Part shown: piece by piece, positions 43,601 to 51,414 of the stretch
Layout of the letters: every line of letters starts with the position of its first letter
Numbering within the stretch: the first letter of the stretch is position 1
NCBI RefSeq assembly: GCF_000425065.1
Contig: NZ_AULB01000021.1
Coordinates: forward strand, 1-64,000
Length of the DNA stretch: 64,000 nucleotides
Source: Actinomadura rifamycini DSM 43936
GTDB lineage: Bacteria; Actinomycetota; Actinomycetes; Streptosporangiales; Streptosporangiaceae
Reading direction: 5' to 3'
Notes under the pieces: model-generated
What the model saw: the letters and a program-made list of their open reading frames with translations, nothing else
Told to the model about the DNA's origin: nothing
Databases searched by the model: none
Translations under genes and position numbers: made by a program

Positions 43601-43658
43601 CCGCCCCCCACGGCACGCCCCCGCCCACCGGTTCCCCCGCAACGCAAGGAGCGCACCC

Positions 43659-44066
43659 ATGGACGTCCGCTACACCGCAGTCGCCACCGCCAACGGCCGC
43701 GACGGCCGCGCCGTCACCTCCGACGGCCGCCTCGACGTGTCCCTCGCCCCGCCGCGCGAGATGGGCGGCAGCGGTGACGGCACCAACCCCGAGCAGCTGT
43801 TCGCCGCCGGCTACGCGGCGTGCTTCGCGAGCGCCCTCGGCGCCGTCGCGCGCAAGAACCGCCAGGACGTCCGCGACGTGTCGGTGACCGCCGAGGTCGG
43901 CCTCGGCGGGGACGCCGAGAAGGGCTTCGGCCTCACCGTCGTCCTGCGCGTCGAACTGCCCGACGACCTGGCGAACGGCCGCGACCTGGTCGAGCGCGCG
44001 CACCAGATCTGCCCCTACTCCAACGCCACCCGCGGCAACGTCCCGGTCGACCTGGTCATCGAGTAA
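43659..44066 (+). CDS. ohr: Ohr/OsmC-family organic hydroperoxide reductase
   Basis: The 135-residue protein matches Ohr: VATANGRDGRA, PEQLFAAGYAACF (first redox cysteine, about residue 55) and AHQICPYSNATRGNV (second cysteine, about 119). The two cysteines reduce organic hydroperoxides with dihydrolipoyl-type thiols. AAGGAG precedes the ATG at good spacing. No MarR-type OhrR is adjacent. It follows the IclR gene by 58 bases and could be cotranscribed, protecting against peroxides made by the flavoenzyme, which is an inference. Its 3' end overlaps the arsenite exporter gene by 11 bases. Confidence 0.9.
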   Translation: MDVRYTAVATANGRDGRAVTSDGRLDVSLAPPREMGGSGDGTNPEQLFAAGYAACFASALGAVARKNRQDVRDVSVTAEVGLGGDAEKGFGLTVVLRVELPDDLANGRDLVERAHQICPYSNATRGNVPVDLVIE

Positions 44067-45147
44067 CCCCGCGCGGGTGCCCGCGGCGGCGCAGCCACAG
44101 CGACACGTACACGAGGGCGACGAGAACGGGCACCTCGATGAGCGGTCCGACGACGCCGGAGAGGGCCTGCCCGGACGTGACGCCGAACGTGCCGATCGCG
44201 ACCGCGATGGCCAGCTCGAAGTTGTTGCCCGCGGCGGTGAAGGCGAGCGTGGCGGTGCGGTCGTAGGGCAGGCCGACGCCGCGCCCGAGGGCGTAGGAGC
44301 CGCCCCACATCAGCGCGAAGTACACCAGCAGCGGCAGCGCGATGCGCGCCACGTCGACGGGCCGCGAGGTGATCGTCTCGCCTTGGAGGGCGAACAGGAC
44401 CACGATCGTGAACAGCAGCCCGTACAGCGCGACGGGACCGATGCGCGGCAGGAACCGGGCCTCGTACCAGTCGCGGCCCTTGGCCTTTTCCCCGAAGCGG
44501 CGGGTGAGGTAGCCCGCCAGGAGCGGGACGCCGAGGAAGACGAGCACGTTGACGATGATCTTGCCGGTGGAGAAGTGCGGGTCGTCCTCGGCGAGGCCGA
44601 GCCATCCGGGAAGGATCCGGAGGTAGAACCAGCCGAGAGCGCCGAAGGCGATCACCTGGAAGAGGGAGTTGAGGGCGACCAGGACGGCGGCGGCCTCGCG
44701 GTCGCCGCAGGCCAGGTCGTTCCAGATGACGACCATCGCGATGCAGCGGGCCAGCCCGACGATGATCAGCCCGGTGCGGTACTCGGGCAGGTCGGGCAGG
44801 AAGATCCACGCGAGCGCGAACATCACCGCCGGGCCGATGATCCAGTTGAGGACGATCGACGCGGCCATCAGCCGCCGGTCGCCGGTGACGGCGCCGAGGC
44901 GGTCGTAGCGGACCTTCGCCAGCACCGGGTACATCATGACCAGCAGGCCGAGAGCGATGGGCAGCGAGATGCCGCCGGTCTCGACCGCCGACAGTGCGTC
45001 GTCCATGCCGGGGACGGCGCGGCCGAGGAGGAGCCCGGCGGCCATCGCGGCGACGATCCACACCGGGAGGAGCCGGTCGAGGGTGGACAGCCGGCCGGGC
45101 GGGCCGGTCTCCGGCGCGGACGTGCGGGCGGCGGGGGTGCTCGTCAC
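44056..45147 (-). CDS. acr3: Arsenite efflux transporter, Acr3 family
   Basis: The 363-residue protein has about ten hydrophobic helices. Acr3 landmarks include VMMYPVLAKVRYD, NWIIGPAVMFALAW, GLARCIAMVVIWNDLA (with the essential cysteine of TM4), FQVIAFGALGWFYL and FTAAGNNFELAIAVAI. It exports As(III) (and sometimes Sb(III)) using the proton motive force. The GTG start (45145-45147) overlaps the arsR stop by GTGA, so it is co-translated with the repressor. Its 3' end overlaps the convergent ohr gene. Confidence 0.95.
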   Translation of the reverse strand: MTSTPAARTSAPETGPPGRLSTLDRLLPVWIVAAMAAGLLLGRAVPGMDDALSAVETGGISLPIALGLLVMMYPVLAKVRYDRLGAVTGDRRLMAASIVLNWIIGPAVMFALAWIFLPDLPEYRTGLIIVGLARCIAMVVIWNDLACGDREAAAVLVALNSLFQVIAFGALGWFYLRILPGWLGLAEDDPHFSTGKIIVNVLVFLGVPLLAGYLTRRFGEKAKGRDWYEARFLPRIGPVALYGLLFTIVVLFALQGETITSRPVDVARIALPLLVYFALMWGGSYALGRGVGLPYDRTATLAFTAAGNNFELAIAVAIGTFGVTSGQALSGVVGPLIEVPVLVALVYVSLWLRRRGHPRGVTR

Positions 45148-45458
45148 GGGCAGGGCCGCTTCCGGGTCTGAGCGCGGGCGGCCTCGGCGGCACCGGCCAG
45201 CTCGTCCAGCCGGGCGGACGCCGCCCGCAGCGGCTCGGGCCGGAGCCGGTAGTAGGTGAACCGGCCGCACGGCTCGGTCTCCACCAGTCCCGCCTCGCGC
45301 AGCGCCCGCAGGTGGTTGGAGACGTTGCTCTGCCGGGCGCCGGTCTCCTCGACCAGGTGGCACACGCACAGCGCCTCAACGGCCAGCAGCTCGACGATGC
45401 GGGCGCGCAGCGGATCGGCGAGCATCCGCGACACATCAGTCTTGGGTGATATCAGCAT
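45144..45458 (-). CDS. arsR: ArsR-family arsenic-responsive repressor (first copy)
   Basis: The 104-residue winged-helix protein has SRMLADPLRARIVELL, then ALCVCHLVEETGARQSNVSNHLRALREAGLV, quoted by LCVCHLVEETG and SNVSNHLRAL. The CVC pair at the start of the recognition region is the As(III)-binding site of classical ArsR. It is followed by acr3 in an operon. The start codon lies in the centre of an inverted repeat and no Shine-Dalgarno is visible, so the mRNA may be leaderless and the repressor would then cover its own start. Confidence 0.92.
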   Translation of the reverse strand: MLISPKTDVSRMLADPLRARIVELLAVEALCVCHLVEETGARQSNVSNHLRALREAGLVETEPCGRFTYYRLRPEPLRAASARLDELAGAAEAARAQTRKRPCP

Positions 45459-45466
45459 AGGCTGAT
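45451..45466. promoter_or_regulatory. ArsR operator overlapping arsR start
   Basis: ATCAGC (45451-45456) and GCTGAT (45461-45466) form a 6-bp inverted repeat with a four-base spacer centred on the arsR start codon, in a locally AT-richer patch (GATATCAGCATAGGCTGATAC). It lies between divergent arsR-acr3 and the arsenate reductase gene and could control both. Confidence 0.6.
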
Positions 45467-45522
45467 ACGTTACCGCGACCGGTCACCGGACCGGGCAGCG
45501 TGCCACGGGAAGGGAAGCCCGC

Positions 45523-45945
45523 ATGACCGACACACCCGGCACCTCCGCGCGGCCGAGCGTCCTGTTCGTGTGCGTGCACAATGCCGGACGGTCGCAGATG
45601 GCGGCCGCCTACCTCGCCCACCTGGCCGGGGACGCCGTCGAGGTGCGCTCCGCCGGGTCCGAGCCGGCCGACCGGGTGAACCCGGCGGTGGTGGCGGCGA
45701 TGGCCGAGGAGGGCATCGACGTCTCCGCCGCGACGCCCCAGGTTTTGACGGCCGACGCGGTGCGGGCGTCCGACGTGGTCATCACCATGGGCTGCGGCGA
45801 CGCGTGCCCCGTGTTCCCCGGCAGGCGCTACCTCGACTGGACGCTCGACGACCCGGCCGGGCGGGGCGTCGAGGCGGTCCGGCCGATCCGCGACGAGATC
45901 CGGAGGCGCGTCGAGGCGCTGGTCGCCGAACTGACCGGCCGCTGA
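45523..45945 (+). CDS. arsC: Arsenate reductase, low-molecular-weight phosphatase type
   Basis: The 140-residue protein has the phosphatase-type loop C-V-H-N-A-G-R-S (Cys17 to Arg23; CX5R) and a later MGCGDACPVFPG segment with two cysteines, then YLDWTLDDPAG. It reduces As(V) to As(III), which Acr3 then exports. Actinobacterial members use mycothiol/mycoredoxin or thioredoxin; the MGCGxxCPxxPG region suggests the intramolecular-cysteine type, but this is not decided here. GGGAAGGG precedes the ATG. It is divergent from arsR-acr3. Confidence 0.93.
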   Translation: MTDTPGTSARPSVLFVCVHNAGRSQMAAAYLAHLAGDAVEVRSAGSEPADRVNPAVVAAMAEEGIDVSAATPQVLTADAVRASDVVITMGCGDACPVFPGRRYLDWTLDDPAGRGVEAVRPIRDEIRRRVEALVAELTGR

Positions 45946-45972
45946 CCGCGCCGCCGCCCGCGCCCCGCCCCG

Positions 45973-46335
45973 TCAGCCGGGCGGTCCGGGCTCCGGCGGC
46001 GGGCAGCAGGCGTGCAGGTACGTCCGCAACTCGGCGAGGGAAGCGTCGACGGCGGCGGAGTCGATGCGGTAGCGGACCTGCTTGCCGACCCGGCGGGAGG
46101 CGAGCAGCCCGCCCCGGCGCAGGACGGCGAGCTGCTGGGACGCCGTCGGCTGCGCGATGCCGAGCCGTTCGGCGACCGCGCCCACGGTGATCTCGACGCC
46201 GCCGGTGAACAGCTCGAGCATCTGCTGCCGCTGCTCGCTCGCGAGCGCCCTGAGGAACTCCCGCGCGCCGGGCCCGAGCCGGACCGGCTCCGCCCCGCAC
46301 TCCGCCGCGTCCCCGGCGGGCACCGGCTCGACCAC
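45973..46335 (-). CDS. ArsR-family regulator (second copy)
   Basis: The 120-residue winged-helix protein has FLRALASEQRQQMLELF, AERLGIAQPTASQQLAVLRRGGLL and VGKQVRYRID, with a C-terminal LHACCPPPEPG whose vicinal cysteines could bind As(III) or another thiophilic metal. The N-terminal region also has one Cys (AAECGAEP). Unlike the first and third copies it lacks the CVC motif in the DNA-reading helix, so its metal site differs. The GTG start follows GGGGGA. It is divergent from the flavoprotein monooxygenase gene and probably represses it. Confidence 0.88.
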   Translation of the reverse strand: MVEPVPAGDAAECGAEPVRLGPGAREFLRALASEQRQQMLELFTGGVEITVGAVAERLGIAQPTASQQLAVLRRGGLLASRRVGKQVRYRIDSAAVDASLAELRTYLHACCPPPEPGPPG

Positions 46336-46385
46336 CGCTCCCCCTTCCGTCCCGCGTCACGCCGTCGCCGCGATCCTACGTCGAG

Positions 46386-46419
46386 TATTGTCGTATTGAC
46401 ATATAAGAAAATGACAATA
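46386..46419. promoter_or_regulatory. AT-rich operator/promoter between second arsR and flavoprotein
   Basis: TATTGTC (46386-46392) and GACAATA (46413-46419) form a perfect 7-bp inverted repeat with a 20-base spacer. TATTGAC (46394-46400) is a diverged direct copy. The patch is among the most AT-rich in the window and contains TATAAG (46402-46407). This fits ArsR/SmtB-type operators. Confidence 0.6.
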
Positions 46420-46429
46420 AGTTTGGCCC

Positions 46430-47491
46430 ATGAGCAGCGACACCGCATCCGTCGTCATCATCGGTGCCGGCCAGGCCGGACTGGCCGCCGCGCGGGCCGC
46501 CCGCGCGCTCGGGCTCGACCCGCTGGTGCTGGAGGCGTCCGGCAAGGCGGGCGGATCCTGGCGGCACTACTACGACAGCCTCACCCTGTTCTCCCCGGCC
46601 TCCCGCAGCGCCCTGCCCGGCGCCCCGTTCCCCGGCGACCCCGACGGCTACCCGACCCGCGACGAGGTCGTCGCCTACCTGGCCGACTACGCGGGGCGGC
46701 TCGACGCGGACGTCCGCACGGGCCGGCGGGTCGAGCGCGTGGCGGCGGACGGCCGCGGCCTGCGGGTCGCCACGGCGGGCGGTGCGGAGTTCGCGGCGCC
46801 GCTGGTGGTCGCGGCGTCCGGCGGGTTCGGCCGCCCCCACCGTCCGCCGCTGCCGGGCCTGGACGCCTTCCCGGGGACGGTGCTGCACTCGTCCGACTAC
46901 CGGCGGCCCGAGCCGTTCGCGGGGAAGCGGATCGTGATCGCGGGCGGCGGGAACTCGGCGGTGCAGATCGGCGTCGAGCTGGCCGGGGTCGCGGACGTCA
47001 CGCTGGCGACCCGGCACCCGCTGCGCTTCGTGCCGCAGCGCATCGCCGGGCGGGACGTGCACGTCTGGCTGCGGCGCACCGGCCTGGACACCGCCGGGTG
47101 GGCCAGGCCGCTGCTGACCGGCGGCAAGGGCACCCCGGTCATGGACACCGGCACCTACCGCGCCGCCATCGCGACCGGCAACCCCGACCGCCGCCCGATG
47201 TTCACGCGCCTGGACGGTGATCAGGTCGTCTGGGACGACGGCACGCGCGAGCACGTCGACGTGGTGCTCCTGGCGACGGGCTACCGGCCCGGCGTGGACT
47301 ATCTGGCCGGCCTCGGCGCCCTGGACGATGACGGGCTGCCGCGCCATCGCGGCGGCGTCTCGACCACCCACCCGGGGCTGGGGTACGTCGGGCTGGAGTG
47401 GCAGCGGTCGTTCGCCTCGGCGACGCTGCGGGGCGTGGGCGCCGACGCCCGCCACGTCCTGGCCCGGCTCCTCGCCCGGACGCGCGGATGA
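46430..47491 (+). CDS. Flavin-dependent monooxygenase/oxidoreductase of the arsenic island (ArsO-like)
   Basis: The 353-residue flavoprotein has an FAD fold VVIIGAGQAGLAAARAA, a second nucleotide fold RIVIAGGGNSAVQIG and the ATGYRP motif of class B flavin monooxygenases and related reductases. HYYDSLTLFSPASRSALPG, seen as YDSLTLFSPA, is typical of ArsO-type proteins in arsenic operons. It may oxidise or thiolate organoarsenicals or supply reducing power; the reaction is not established from sequence. It is divergent from the second arsR copy and shares its operator region. Confidence 0.85.
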   Translation: MSSDTASVVIIGAGQAGLAAARAARALGLDPLVLEASGKAGGSWRHYYDSLTLFSPASRSALPGAPFPGDPDGYPTRDEVVAYLADYAGRLDADVRTGRRVERVAADGRGLRVATAGGAEFAAPLVVAASGGFGRPHRPPLPGLDAFPGTVLHSSDYRRPEPFAGKRIVIAGGGNSAVQIGVELAGVADVTLATRHPLRFVPQRIAGRDVHVWLRRTGLDTAGWARPLLTGGKGTPVMDTGTYRAAIATGNPDRRPMFTRLDGDQVVWDDGTREHVDVVLLATGYRPGVDYLAGLGALDDDGLPRHRGGVSTTHPGLGYVGLEWQRSFASATLRGVGADARHVLARLLARTRG

Positions 47492-47503
47492 GCGGGTGAG
47501 CGG

Positions 47504-47878
47504 TCAGGCGGCCCCGGCCCCGGACGGGACGGGCGCGGCGAACAGGCCGGACAGGCGGGTCAGCCGGTCCTCGACGACCCGGTAGTAGACCCATGTCCCG
47601 CGCCGCTCGCCGTCGATGAGACCGGCCGTGCGCAGCACCTTGAGATGGTGGGAGATCGTGGGCGCGGCCAGCGCGAACGCTCCGGTCAGGTCGCACACGC
47701 AGATCTCCCCGCCCGCGGCCGACGCGATCATGTTCAGCAGCCGGAGCCGGACCGGGTCGGCCAGCGCCTTGAACACCCCGGCCAGCTCCGCGGCGTCGGC
47801 CTCGCCCAAGGGCGGGCCGCCGAGCGGGGCGCAGCAGTCCCGGGCGGCGGTGTCCACGTCATCCCCCGATTTCGACAT
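47504..47878 (-). CDS. ArsR-family regulator (third copy)
   Basis: The 124-residue winged-helix protein has LAGVFKALADPVRLRLLNMI, GEICVCDLTGAFALAAPTISHHLKVL (with the As(III)-binding CVC pair) and RRGTWVYYRVV. Two more cysteines (RDCCAPLGG) near the N-terminus could add a ligand. The start at 47878 (MSKSGDDVDTAARD) is chosen because the upstream extension is not family-like; the codon is embedded in a conserved operator motif. It is divergent from the Cys-rich flavoprotein gene. Confidence 0.9.
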   Translation of the reverse strand: MSKSGDDVDTAARDCCAPLGGPPLGEADAAELAGVFKALADPVRLRLLNMIASAAGGEICVCDLTGAFALAAPTISHHLKVLRTAGLIDGERRGTWVYYRVVEDRLTRLSGLFAAPVPSGAGAA

Positions 47879-47942
47879 ACATCTAATTTGACACCCATCG
47901 ATCCAGCGAGGCAAACTCGACACTGTTTAGATGAGCGTCGAA
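47871..47942. promoter_or_regulatory. Mirror-image operator motifs between third arsR and Cys-rich flavoprotein
   Basis: The 15-mer TAGATG-N3-GTCGAA occurs once on each strand: minus strand at 47871-47885, covering the regulator's start codon, and plus strand at 47928-47942. The two copies point outward toward the divergent genes. The intervening DNA is AT-richer and includes TTGACA (47888-47893). Confidence 0.6.
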
Positions 47943-47971
47943 TCAACCTCGGGACGCGAAGGAGCGAGCCG

Positions 47972-49438
47972 ATGAGCACCCAGGACGGCGGCTGCTGCGG
48001 AGTGAACGCCTGCTGTACCGACGCCGAGCGCCCCACCGACCCGGGCGTCACCGCCCGCGAGGCCAAGGCCGACGCCGGCTGCGGCTGCGTGGACAGCCGG
48101 ACGGACGCGCCGGTCGTGGTGATCGGAGCCGGGCCGGTCGGGCTGGCCGCCGCCGCGCACCTGGCCGAACGCGGCCTCGACTTCCTCGTGCTCGAAGCGG
48201 GCGGCGAGGTCGGCGCGGCGGTCCGCGACTGGGGCCACGTCCGGCTGTTCTCGCCGTGGCGGTACGACACCGACGCCGCCGCCCGCCGCCTGCTGGAGCC
48301 CACCGGCTGGTCGCTCCCCGACCCCGACCACCTGCCCACCGGCGCCGAACTCGTCGACCGCTACCTCCTCCCCCTCTCCCGCGTGCCCGAGCTGGACGGA
48401 CGCGTCCGCACCGGCGCCCGCGTCCTCGCCGTCTCCCGCCGCGGCGCGGACGCCACCCGGACGATCGGCCGCGACGAGCGCCCGCTGCTCGTGCGGGTCC
48501 GGGAGGCGGGCGGGACGGTCCGCGACATCAACGCCCGCGCCGTCATCGACGCGTCCGGCACCTGGGGCGGCCGCAACCCGCTCGGGCACTCCGGCCTGCC
48601 CGCGCCCGGCGAGGACGCGGCCGCCGCGCACATCACCGGGCCGCTCCCCGACGTCCTCGGCCGCGACCGCGACCGCTTCGCCGGACGGCGCGCCCTCGTC
48701 GTCGGCATGGGCCACTCGGCCGCCAACACGCTGCTGGCCCTCGCCGAACTCGCCGGCGCCGAACCGGGCACCCGCGTCACGTGGGCCGTCCGCGGCGACT
48801 CCGTCGCCCGCCTGTACGGGGGCGGCGACGCGGACGGTCTCCCCGCCCGGGGCGCGCTCGGCACCCGCCTCCGGGAGGCCGTCGAGGCCGGGAGGATCGA
48901 GCTGGTCCGCGGCTTCGCCGTCACCCGCCTGGACGGCGACGGCCCGGTCGCCGTGACCGGCACCGCCCCGGACGGCGAGCGCACCCTCACCGCCGACACG
49001 ATCGTCGCCGCCACCGGGTTCCGCCCCGACCTGAACATGCTCCGCGAGGTCCGCGTCGAGCTCGACCCGGCGACCGAAGCCCCGGTCAAGCTCGCGCCGA
49101 TGATCGACCCGAACGTCCACTCCTGCGGCACCGTCCCGCCGCACGGCGAGCGCGACCTCGCCCACCCCGAGACCGGCTTCTACCTGGCCGGGATGAAGAG
49201 CTACGGCCGCGCCCCGACGTTCCTCATGGCCACCGGGTACGAGCAGGTCCGCTCCATCGCCGCCGCGCTCGCCGGGGACCGCGAGGCCGCCGACGCCGTC
49301 CACCTCGACCTGCCCGAGACCGGCGTCTGCTCCACCGACCTCGCCCCGCCGGACGGCGCCGAACCCGCCTCGTCCTGCTGCGGCGCGCCCGGACCCGTCG
49401 CCGTCGGGATCGCCGCCCCCGGACCGGCGGGCGGCTGA
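47972..49438 (+). CDS. Cys-rich FAD-dependent oxidoreductase of the arsenic island
   Basis: The 488-residue flavoprotein has a Cys-rich leader (GGCCGVNACC at 7-16, then AGCGCVD), an FAD fold VVVIGAGPVGLAAAAHL, LFSPWRYD, a second fold ALVVGMGHSAANTLLAL and IVAATGFRPDLNML. A C-terminal SSCCGAPG adds another vicinal cysteine pair. Similar proteins occur in arsenic operons and are often annotated only as NAD(P)-binding or FAD oxidoreductase. The cysteines could capture As(III) or serve as a thiol relay. GGAG (47961-47964) lies seven bases before the ATG. It is probably regulated by the third ArsR copy. Confidence 0.85.
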   Translation: MSTQDGGCCGVNACCTDAERPTDPGVTAREAKADAGCGCVDSRTDAPVVVIGAGPVGLAAAAHLAERGLDFLVLEAGGEVGAAVRDWGHVRLFSPWRYDTDAAARRLLEPTGWSLPDPDHLPTGAELVDRYLLPLSRVPELDGRVRTGARVLAVSRRGADATRTIGRDERPLLVRVREAGGTVRDINARAVIDASGTWGGRNPLGHSGLPAPGEDAAAAHITGPLPDVLGRDRDRFAGRRALVVGMGHSAANTLLALAELAGAEPGTRVTWAVRGDSVARLYGGGDADGLPARGALGTRLREAVEAGRIELVRGFAVTRLDGDGPVAVTGTAPDGERTLTADTIVAATGFRPDLNMLREVRVELDPATEAPVKLAPMIDPNVHSCGTVPPHGERDLAHPETGFYLAGMKSYGRAPTFLMATGYEQVRSIAAALAGDREAADAVHLDLPETGVCSTDLAPPDGAEPASSCCGAPGPVAVGIAAPGPAGG

Positions 49439-49456
49439 CGGCGCCGTCCGCGCGGG

Positions 49457-50605
49457 TTACGGCAGGAGGCCGGTGAAGCGCTCGTCGACCTCTTCCGGGG
49501 CGAGACCGAAGTCGGCGAGGGAGTAGCGGTGCGACGGGCGGGCGGCGCCGCCGGTGCTCTCGGCCTGGATCCGCTCCATCGCCGACCGCGCGTCGTCGCC
49601 GAACGGCAGGCCGAAGCGGGCGTAGACCGACTCGACCGTCCCGATCGGGTCGCGGACGAAGTCGTCGTAGTGGACGTCCGCGAACCGCGCGGGGTCGTGC
49701 CGGGCGCGCTCGGCGCGGAACGCGGCGAGGCCCCGGCTCCACAGGTCGAGCTGGTCGCGGCCGATCGTCGCGCCGGTGAAGGCGTCCGACCAGCCGGCGG
49801 TGGCGTGCGCGGCGAGGCTGCACATGGACGCCATCGCGGTGCGCGGCTCCCGGTGCGTCTGCACGATCAGCGCGTCCGGGTAGACCTCGAGGAGCGCGTC
49901 GAGGGCGAACAGGTGGCTCGGGTTCTTCAGCACCCAGCGCCGGTCCGGGTCGTTCATCCCGATCAGCCGCAGGTTGCGGCGGTGCCTGCGGTACGCGGGC
50001 GTCCAGTCCTGCCCGGCGAGCCAGGCGGAGTAGGACGGGACGTGCGCGAGGCACTCGAACGAGATCGACCGCATGCTCTGGCGGAGGAGCTGCCAGCACT
50101 CCTCGACGGTGTCCGCCGCGATGTAGTGGACGCCCATGAACTCGGGGTTGTCGACGTGGTGCCGCCGGTAGCTCTCGTCGATCGCCCGGTAGACCGGGTC
50201 GTCCGCCCACGCGCCGCGGGGCGGGCGCGGCTGCGCCACCCCCGCCAGCCACACCTCCAGGCCCTGGTGGGCGGGGTCGGCGGTGAGCAGCCGGTGCAGC
50301 GCGGTGGTGCCGGTGCGCGGCAGCCCGGTGACGAAGATCGGACGGTCGAGCGGGACGTCCGCGTGCCCGGGGTGCCGCCGCCACGCGGCCTCCGACCACA
50401 GCCGGGCCGCGAGGGCGCCGCGCAGGAGGGCGCGCTGCGCCTTGTTCCCGGCCGGGGTGAGCGCCGCCTCGCGGGCGCAGGAGTCGAGCAGCACGTCGAG
50501 GCCGTCGGAGTAGTCGTCGGCGCCGAAGTCGTCCAGGCCGGTGATCTTGCGGGCGGAGGCGTGCAGGTCCTCGGCGGTGCCGAGGGTCGCGCGTCCGGAC
50601 GCCAT
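49457..50605 (-). CDS. Sulfotransferase-family protein
   Basis: The 382-residue protein has the PAPS 5'-phosphate loop FVTGLPRTGTTALHRLL (about residue 95) and the 3'-phosphate region VLKNPSHLF...IVQTHREPRT, with the catalytic histidine likely in HRLL or THREP. This matches the actinobacterial Sulfotransfer_3-type family, including mycobacterial Rv3529c. It is the last gene of a three-gene minus-strand operon behind a KstR-type operator. The substrate, possibly a steroid- or lipid-derived alcohol, is an inference from context. Confidence 0.85.
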   Translation of the reverse strand: MASGRATLGTAEDLHASARKITGLDDFGADDYSDGLDVLLDSCAREAALTPAGNKAQRALLRGALAARLWSEAAWRRHPGHADVPLDRPIFVTGLPRTGTTALHRLLTADPAHQGLEVWLAGVAQPRPPRGAWADDPVYRAIDESYRRHHVDNPEFMGVHYIAADTVEECWQLLRQSMRSISFECLAHVPSYSAWLAGQDWTPAYRRHRRNLRLIGMNDPDRRWVLKNPSHLFALDALLEVYPDALIVQTHREPRTAMASMCSLAAHATAGWSDAFTGATIGRDQLDLWSRGLAAFRAERARHDPARFADVHYDDFVRDPIGTVESVYARFGLPFGDDARSAMERIQAESTGGAARPSHRYSLADFGLAPEEVDERFTGLLP

Positions 50606-50616
50606 CGGTGCTCCTC

Positions 50617-51414
50617 TCAGTGGTGCCACTCGCCGCAGTTGACGTCCAGGCACTGCCCGGTGACGGCGCGGGCGAGCGGGGACAGCAGGAACATCACGGT
50701 GTCGGCGATCTCGTCGGGTTCGGGCAGCCGGCCCAGGTCGGTGGTCGCCGCGGCCTCCTCGTAGACCGTCCGCGTCGGGACGTCCCGCGCGCGGGCGAGC
50801 TGCTTGAAGTACCACTTCAGGTTGGGCGCCCAGATGTAGCCGGGGGCGACGGTGTTGACGCGGACGCCCTGCGGCCCGAGTTCGGTGGCGAGGCTCTGCG
50901 CCATCGACAGCAGCGCCGACTTCGCCATCTTGTAGGCGCCGTAGGTGCGGCGGGAGTGCCGCAGCACCGCCGAGTTGATCATGACGACGGAGCCGTCCCG
51001 GTCGGCGAGCGCGGGCGCCAGCAGCCGGGTGAGCCGCAGCGCGGCCAGCACGTTCGTCTCGAAGCCCGCGCGGACGGCGTCCAGGTCGACCGTCGCGAGG
51101 TCCTCCAGCGGCGGCGTCGCGAACGCGTTGTTCACCAGCCCGTCGACCCGCCCGAACTCCTCCAGGGCGGTGTCGGCGAGCCGCGCGCACGCCGCCGCGT
51201 CGGTGATGTCGGTCGGGACGGCCAGCGCGCGGCGCCCGAGGCCCTCGACGTCCGCGGCGACCTCGGCGAGGCGGTCCCCGTTCCGCGCGGCGAGCACCAG
51301 GTCGGCGCCCGCCGCCGCGCAGCGGACGGCGAGGGCGCGGCCCAGGCCGGGGCCGACGCCCGACACCACGACGACCCGGTCCGCGAGCGGCGCGGCGAGC
51401 AGCGGGTCCGCCAT
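50617..51414 (-). CDS. Short-chain dehydrogenase/reductase
   Basis: The 265-residue SDR has the cofactor loop VVVSGVGPGLGRALA (T/SGxxxGxG), the NNAFATPP motif, the catalytic Ser in MINSAVLRHS and Tyr/Lys in YGAYKMAKS, and the PGYIWAP loop. It oxidises or reduces an alcohol/ketone with NAD(P). Length is normal. Its start (51414) shares one base with the stop of the DUF1214 gene. In mycobacteria the equivalent position in the cholesterol region is held by SDR Rv3530c. Confidence 0.9.
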   Translation of the reverse strand: MADPLLAAPLADRVVVVSGVGPGLGRALAVRCAAAGADLVLAARNGDRLAEVAADVEGLGRRALAVPTDITDAAACARLADTALEEFGRVDGLVNNAFATPPLEDLATVDLDAVRAGFETNVLAALRLTRLLAPALADRDGSVVMINSAVLRHSRRTYGAYKMAKSALLSMAQSLATELGPQGVRVNTVAPGYIWAPNLKWYFKQLARARDVPTRTVYEEAAATTDLGRLPEPDEIADTVMFLLSPLARAVTGQCLDVNCGEWHH

